Below are positions 43,229 through 46,065 of a stretch of 46,065 nt of DNA, piece by piece. Source of the stretch: Candidatus Gastranaerophilales bacterium (GTDB taxonomy: Bacteria > Cyanobacteriota > Vampirovibrionia > Gastranaerophilales > Gastranaerophilaceae); NCBI GenBank assembly GCA_944323425.1, contig CALUSL010000016.1, positions 1 through 46,065 on the forward strand. The letters run 5' to 3'. The translations under genes were made by a program, and so were the position numbers. The stretch's first letter is position 1, and each line of letters starts with the position of its first letter. The notes beneath the pieces are model-generated. The model was given only the letters and a program-made list of their open reading frames with translations, was not told where the DNA came from and did not search any database.

Positions 43229-43237
43229 ATTATAACA
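43229..43237 (-). promoter_or_regulatory. Extended -10 of the fic gene
   Basis: TGTTATAAT on the minus strand, about 18 bp upstream of the ATG (43209-43211). No good -35 is seen, which is common for extended -10 promoters. Confidence 0.45.
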
Positions 43238-43257
43238 TAAACTAACTCGAATCTGAG

Positions 43258-43415
43258 CGGATTTTACGTAGGCTGAGCGAGTGAAGCGAGCAAAAGCCGA
43301 AAAAACGCTGAAATAGTGAGTGTCTGTTTGGCTTAAGCAAAACATAGCGAACAACTTGAAGGCGTAAAGTAATAATCCGGGATTATTGAGTTTTTTAATT
43401 GCGCAAAAAAAATTT
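43258..43415. repeat. 158-bp interspersed repeat, copy A
   Basis: The copy runs from CGGATTTTACGTAGGC to GCGCAAAAAAAATTT. It differs from copies B and C (45315, 45588) at only a handful of positions. It sits between fic and the solenoid gene, pointing the same way as the other copies. The GAGCGAGTGAAGCGAGC segment inside is partly palindromic. An antisense frame across it (72 codons) recurs in the other copies and is probably spurious. Confidence 0.8.
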
Positions 43416-43451
43416 TTCACAAGTTTTTATTCCTCTAAAAAGGTGTTTTTT

Positions 43452-45272
43452 ATGAAAATTTCTGAAACTTTAATTATTAATACTAATAGGCACTTCGAAA
43501 GACCTGTTTTCAAAGCAAAACAACCAGCAAAACAAACTAAACATGAGATTAATGATACAAGCGAGAATCTTATGTCGCAAATAACTGTTGCAAATGCTGC
43601 TCACGTTGCGTTGCAAAACAAAAAAGCCAATGAACTTTCACCCAAAACTATTAAAAAAATTGAAATTTTTTCAAAAAGGTTTGAAGTAGAACCCGAAAAA
43701 TTTGAGCAGATTGCACTAAAAACTCCAAAATTTTTTGAGAAAGATATAGATTTTCTTGATAAAACGATCAGTAAATCTGCAGAATGTTTCGGTTTGGAAA
43801 AAAAAGTATTTGTTAAAGCAGCTTTACGCCAACCACAGCTATTTTATCAGTCGACTGAATCTCTAAATAATAATGTAACAACCTCTGCAGCACTCTTTCA
43901 AATTGCAAAAGAGGATTTTGTGGCTGCAGCATTAAAACATCCTAGCCTGTTTTGTTATTCACCACAAACTTTGTATCAAAATGTACTAAATTCTGTAAAA
44001 AAATTCGATATCGAACTGACAACGTTTACTAAAACTGCACTCAGGTATCCATTTCTTTTTTACATTCCAACTGAAACTCTTGAAAAAAATGTTTCAGAAT
44101 GTGCGGAAAAATTCGGATTGAATAGAAAGGTTTTTATTAGTGCAGCGATGAACAAACCTAGTCTTTTTGTCACTTCTTTTGATGTACTTAATAAAAATCT
44201 TTCGGAATCAGCAAAATATTTCGGGGTAGATAAAAATACATTTTTAAAATTAGCCTTGAATTACCCTCAGCTATTTCAGATGAAGTCAGATACTCTTGAG
44301 AAAAATATTGAAGGATTTGCAAAAGTTTTGAATCAGGACAAAAAGTTTGTATTAAAATTAGCAATAAAACAACCACAACTTTGTATTCAATCGCCAGAAA
44401 CTTTAGAGCAAAACATAAAAGATGCGGTAAAATGCTTAGGTATAGACAAAAAGACTTACATAAAATCAGCCGTAAAACAACCACAGTTGTTCTATCAATC
44501 TGCGAAAACACTGGACAAAAATATCACTGAATCTGCAAATCTTTTCGGGATAAGTAAAAGTGACTTTTTAAAAGCAGCAATAAAACACCCCTCTTTATTT
44601 TATCGGGACCCTCAAACACTCAACAGTAATATTGACAATACAGCTATGCTTTTTAATGTTGATAGAAATCTTCTCATTCGATGTGCACTGCAATCTCCGA
44701 ACATTTTTACGCAACAGCCACAGACATTATACAAAAATATTACCGAGTGTGCGAAACGTTTTGACGTAGACAAGCAACATTTTATAGATGCAGCATTAAA
44801 ACATTCGAATTTATTCTATAGATCTCCTGAATCGTTGGAGCAAAATATTTCTAACGCCGCAAAAGAATTAGGAGTTAATAAAAGAGAACTTCTTGAAATG
44901 GCACTAAGGCAACCTGTAATTTTCACAGTCTCTCCGGAAACACTGGTAAAAAAAGCACGTATTTATTCTTATTATAAAGAATTAAAAGGCATTAAGTCTA
45001 CAAATTTAATTGATTGTATAAATTTAAGAGCAGATAAACATTTACTAGCACAGGTTCTTGGCTTTTTAATCAATCAGCAAACCGACAAGACCTTTAACTC
45101 CGTATATTCCACTAAATATGAACAATTAAAAGAATTTTTGAATAAAAATACAGGAAATTATGAGTTTAATATAAATTACAATCAGGGTGTAACTGAAAAT
45201 TTAAGTGAATTTGCGAAAATATTGGCTTCGGAACTTGACAATAAGGTTTCGTTCACATTCAATATTGTGTAG
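43452..45272 (+). CDS. Alpha-solenoid protein of twelve 36-residue mTERF-like repeats
   Basis: This 606-residue protein starts at ATG 43452, after AAAAAGGTG. A longer open frame from 43386 runs into the upstream repeat. After a polar N-terminus of about 60 residues come twelve consecutive units of 36 residues with consensus T-L-x-x-N-I-x-x-[SA]-A-x-x-F-G-[IV]-x-K-x-x-F-[LI]-x-x-A-[LI]-[KR]-x-P-x-L-F-x-x-[ST]-P-[EQ]. Each unit looks like two or three helices with a conserved P-x-L-F turn. The pattern recalls mitochondrial transcription terminator (mTERF) repeats, which bind nucleic acid; this is a resemblance by eye. About 130 C-terminal residues have no repeats. There is no signal peptide. 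The gene is clearly more A/T-rich than neighbours such as the RND pump and lies between direct repeats, so transfer is likely. Confidence 0.75.
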   Translation: MKISETLIINTNRHFERPVFKAKQPAKQTKHEINDTSENLMSQITVANAAHVALQNKKANELSPKTIKKIEIFSKRFEVEPEKFEQIALKTPKFFEKDIDFLDKTISKSAECFGLEKKVFVKAALRQPQLFYQSTESLNNNVTTSAALFQIAKEDFVAAALKHPSLFCYSPQTLYQNVLNSVKKFDIELTTFTKTALRYPFLFYIPTETLEKNVSECAEKFGLNRKVFISAAMNKPSLFVTSFDVLNKNLSESAKYFGVDKNTFLKLALNYPQLFQMKSDTLEKNIEGFAKVLNQDKKFVLKLAIKQPQLCIQSPETLEQNIKDAVKCLGIDKKTYIKSAVKQPQLFYQSAKTLDKNITESANLFGISKSDFLKAAIKHPSLFYRDPQTLNSNIDNTAMLFNVDRNLLIRCALQSPNIFTQQPQTLYKNITECAKRFDVDKQHFIDAALKHSNLFYRSPESLEQNISNAAKELGVNKRELLEMALRQPVIFTVSPETLVKKARIYSYYKELKGIKSTNLIDCINLRADKHLLAQVLGFLINQQTDKTFNSVYSTKYEQLKEFLNKNTGNYEFNINYNQGVTENLSEFAKILASELDNKVSFTFNIV

Positions 45273-45314
45273 TTTAATTGCCATTTTCCGACAGAAAATC
45301 CGAATCGTGAGAGG

Positions 45315-45473
45315 CGGATTTTACGTAGGCTGAGCGAGTGAAGCGAGCAAAAGCCGAAAAAACGCCGAAATAGTGAGCGTCTGTTTTGCCTAAGCAAAAC
45401 ATAGCGAACAACTTGAAGGCGTAAAGTAATAATCCGAGATTATTCAGTTTTTTAATTCCGCAAAAAAAATTTA
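45315..45473. repeat. 158-bp interspersed repeat, copy B
   Basis: Same orientation as copy A (43258). Copies A and B flank the solenoid gene as direct repeats about 2.06 kb apart. Confidence 0.8.
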
Positions 45474-45489
45474 CCCCGGATTGGACTCG
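45472..45489 (-). repeat. tRNA-Arg 3'-end fragment 1 (candidate attachment core)
   Basis: TACCCCGGATTGGACTCG is identical to 45895-45912, the 3' end of the tRNA gene including the discriminator base. About 20 bp before it are also shared apart from one A in the A-run. The match ends inside the T-loop region. Confidence 0.75.
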
Positions 45490-45587
45490 CTTGAGGCGTA
45501 GGCGAGAGACACGAGCCGTACGCATCAGGATGCCCGAAGGGTAGAACCAGTGAGGATTTTCCGACAGAAAATCCGAATCGTGAGAGG

Positions 45588-45746
45588 CGGATTTTACGTA
45601 GGCTGAGCGAGTGAAGCGAGCAAAAGCCGAAAAAACGCCGAAATAGTGAGCGTCTGTTTTGCCTAAGCAAAACATAGCGAACAACTTGAAGGCGTAAAGT
45701 AATAATCCGAGATTATTCAGTTTTTTAATTCCGCAAAAAAAATTTA
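45588..45746. repeat. 158-bp interspersed repeat, copy C
   Basis: Identical by eye to copy B, 273 bp further on, within the second tandem unit. Confidence 0.8.
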
Positions 45747-45762
45747 CCCCGGATTGGACTCG
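45745..45762 (-). repeat. tRNA-Arg 3'-end fragment 2 (candidate attachment core)
   Basis: Second copy of the 18-base tRNA 3' end, 273 bp after the first and 150 bp before the real gene. Confidence 0.75.
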
Positions 45763-45894
45763 CTTGAGGCGTAGGCGAGAGACACGAGCCGTACGCATCA
45801 GGATGCCCGAAGGGTAGAACCAGTGAGGATTTTCCGACAGAAAATCCGAATCGTGAGAGTCCGCTTACGCTATTTAATTCCGCAAAAAAAAATT

Positions 45895-45968
45895 TACCCC
45901 GGATTGGACTCGAACCAACGACGCACAGCTTAGGACGCTATCGCTCTATCCAACTGAGCTACCGAGGC
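45895..45968 (-). tRNA. tRNA-Arg (anticodon CCU)
   Basis: This 74-base minus-strand gene folds fully. The acceptor stem GCCUCGG/CCGGGGU has G-U pairs at 1-72 and 4-69. The D-arm is GCUC/GAGC, and the anticodon stem is AUAGC/GCUGU with loop GUCCUAA (anticodon CCU, reading AGG). A 5-base variable loop and the T-arm GUUGG-UUCGAGU-CCAAU follow. The discriminator is A and CCA is not encoded. Its 3' end faces the tandem repeats, which carry copies of it. Confidence 0.93.
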
Positions 45969-46065
45969 AAATTTTCATATTCTCGCCTCGTGTTGGATAG
46001 AGCTGCCGCTAAGAATCTAAACTCGCAAGCTTCGCTCGCTCCGGCTACCGAGGCAAATTTTCATA
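45957..46065. repeat. Scrambled copies of the tRNA 5' end
   Basis: A 22-bp direct repeat (45957-45978 and 46044-46065) covers the first bases of the tRNA and its upstream flank. Between the copies, GTTGGATAGAGC (45992-46003) and GCCTCG (45985-45990) repeat the D-arm and acceptor bases in inverted orientation. The second direct copy lacks the rest of the tRNA before the window ends. This looks like rearranged debris of tRNA gene duplication or insertion. Confidence 0.7.

Larger units (their letters stand above)
45283..45859. repeat. Tandem array: two identical 273-bp units plus a partial third
   Basis: Unit 1 (45283-45555) and unit 2 (45556-45828) read as identical. A 31-bp start of a third unit (45829-45859) follows. 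Each unit has the hairpin ATTTTC-CGACA-GAAAAT, the 158-bp repeat (copies B and C), then the last 18 bases of the tRNA-Arg 3' end, then about 66 bp found only here. Perfect identity suggests a recent duplication. Confidence 0.85.

Noticed and set aside
43202-43420. A 72-codon minus-strand frame within repeat copy A, recurring in 45274-45798
   Set aside because: It is a translation of the 158-bp non-coding repeat, found in each copy. There is no ribosome site, and in the tandem array it runs through the tRNA fragments.
43452-45272. PPR or tetratricopeptide repeat protein
   Set aside because: Unit length is 36, not 35 or 34. The conserved P-x-L-F turn and T-L-x-x-N-I start do not fit PPR or TPR consensus and fit mTERF better.
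45283-45859. CRISPR array
   Set aside because: Units are 273 bp, identical throughout, with no short repeat/variable spacer pattern and no cas genes.

Overview
The window most resembles a gut bacterium of the non-photosynthetic cyanobacterial sister group (Melainabacteria/Vampirovibrionia, order Gastranaerophilales). This is an inference from gene content. It rests on a giant LktA/FHA-type filamentous adhesin, a Gram-negative envelope set (AsmA-like protein, a three-part RND efflux pump, a lipoprotein), a HisC-HAD fusion beside HisB, and several lineage-type unknown proteins that begin with a short '(I/P)SFxG' motif. No 16S rRNA or other decisive marker is present.

Layout. 1-11750 (minus) is one huge open frame for a secreted beta-helical adhesin whose 3' end lies outside the window. 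11970-12998 (minus) is an unknown protein of the SFxG type. 13081-15798 (plus) holds pnuC, a XerC/D-type recombinase and a PfkB-family sugar kinase. 16021-17028 is gap (GAPDH), with its own promoter and terminator. 17110-19751 (minus) carries an EF-hand protein, a tandem pair of SFxG paralogues and a radical-SAM-like protein without the canonical cysteine triad. 20038-22966 (plus) holds a small ORF, a short ssb, a DUF1537 four-carbon acid sugar kinase and a PdxA/PdxA2 dehydrogenase. The last two probably act together in D-threonate-type catabolism. 23021-25399 (minus) holds a 698-residue coiled-coil protein and a 38-residue basic peptide.

25518-26090 (minus, phosphopantetheinyl transferase) and 26239-29967 (plus, AsmA-like) diverge from a shared promoter region. 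30564-32824 (minus) is hisB plus a hisC-HAD fusion that together cover three successive steps of histidine synthesis. 33251-33826 (minus) is an acidic unknown protein. 33964-35004 (plus) is a lipoprotein whose C-terminal half reads like a divergent serpin. 35091-36077 (plus) is an unknown protein with a FliK-C-like segment, preceded by a perfect palindrome over its -10 box. 36256-42486 (plus) is an adaptor/RND/TolC-type efflux operon with another palindrome over its -10 box.

The right end (42.6-46.1 kb) looks accessory. It holds a class III Fic enzyme, a 606-residue alpha-solenoid of twelve 36-residue repeats resembling mTERF repeats, a 158-bp repeat in three copies flanking that gene, a 273-bp tandem duplication carrying the 3' end of a tRNA-Arg(CCU), and the tRNA itself with broken copies of its 5' end beyond it. 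This is the strongest candidate for an undescribed mobile or recombining locus in the window.
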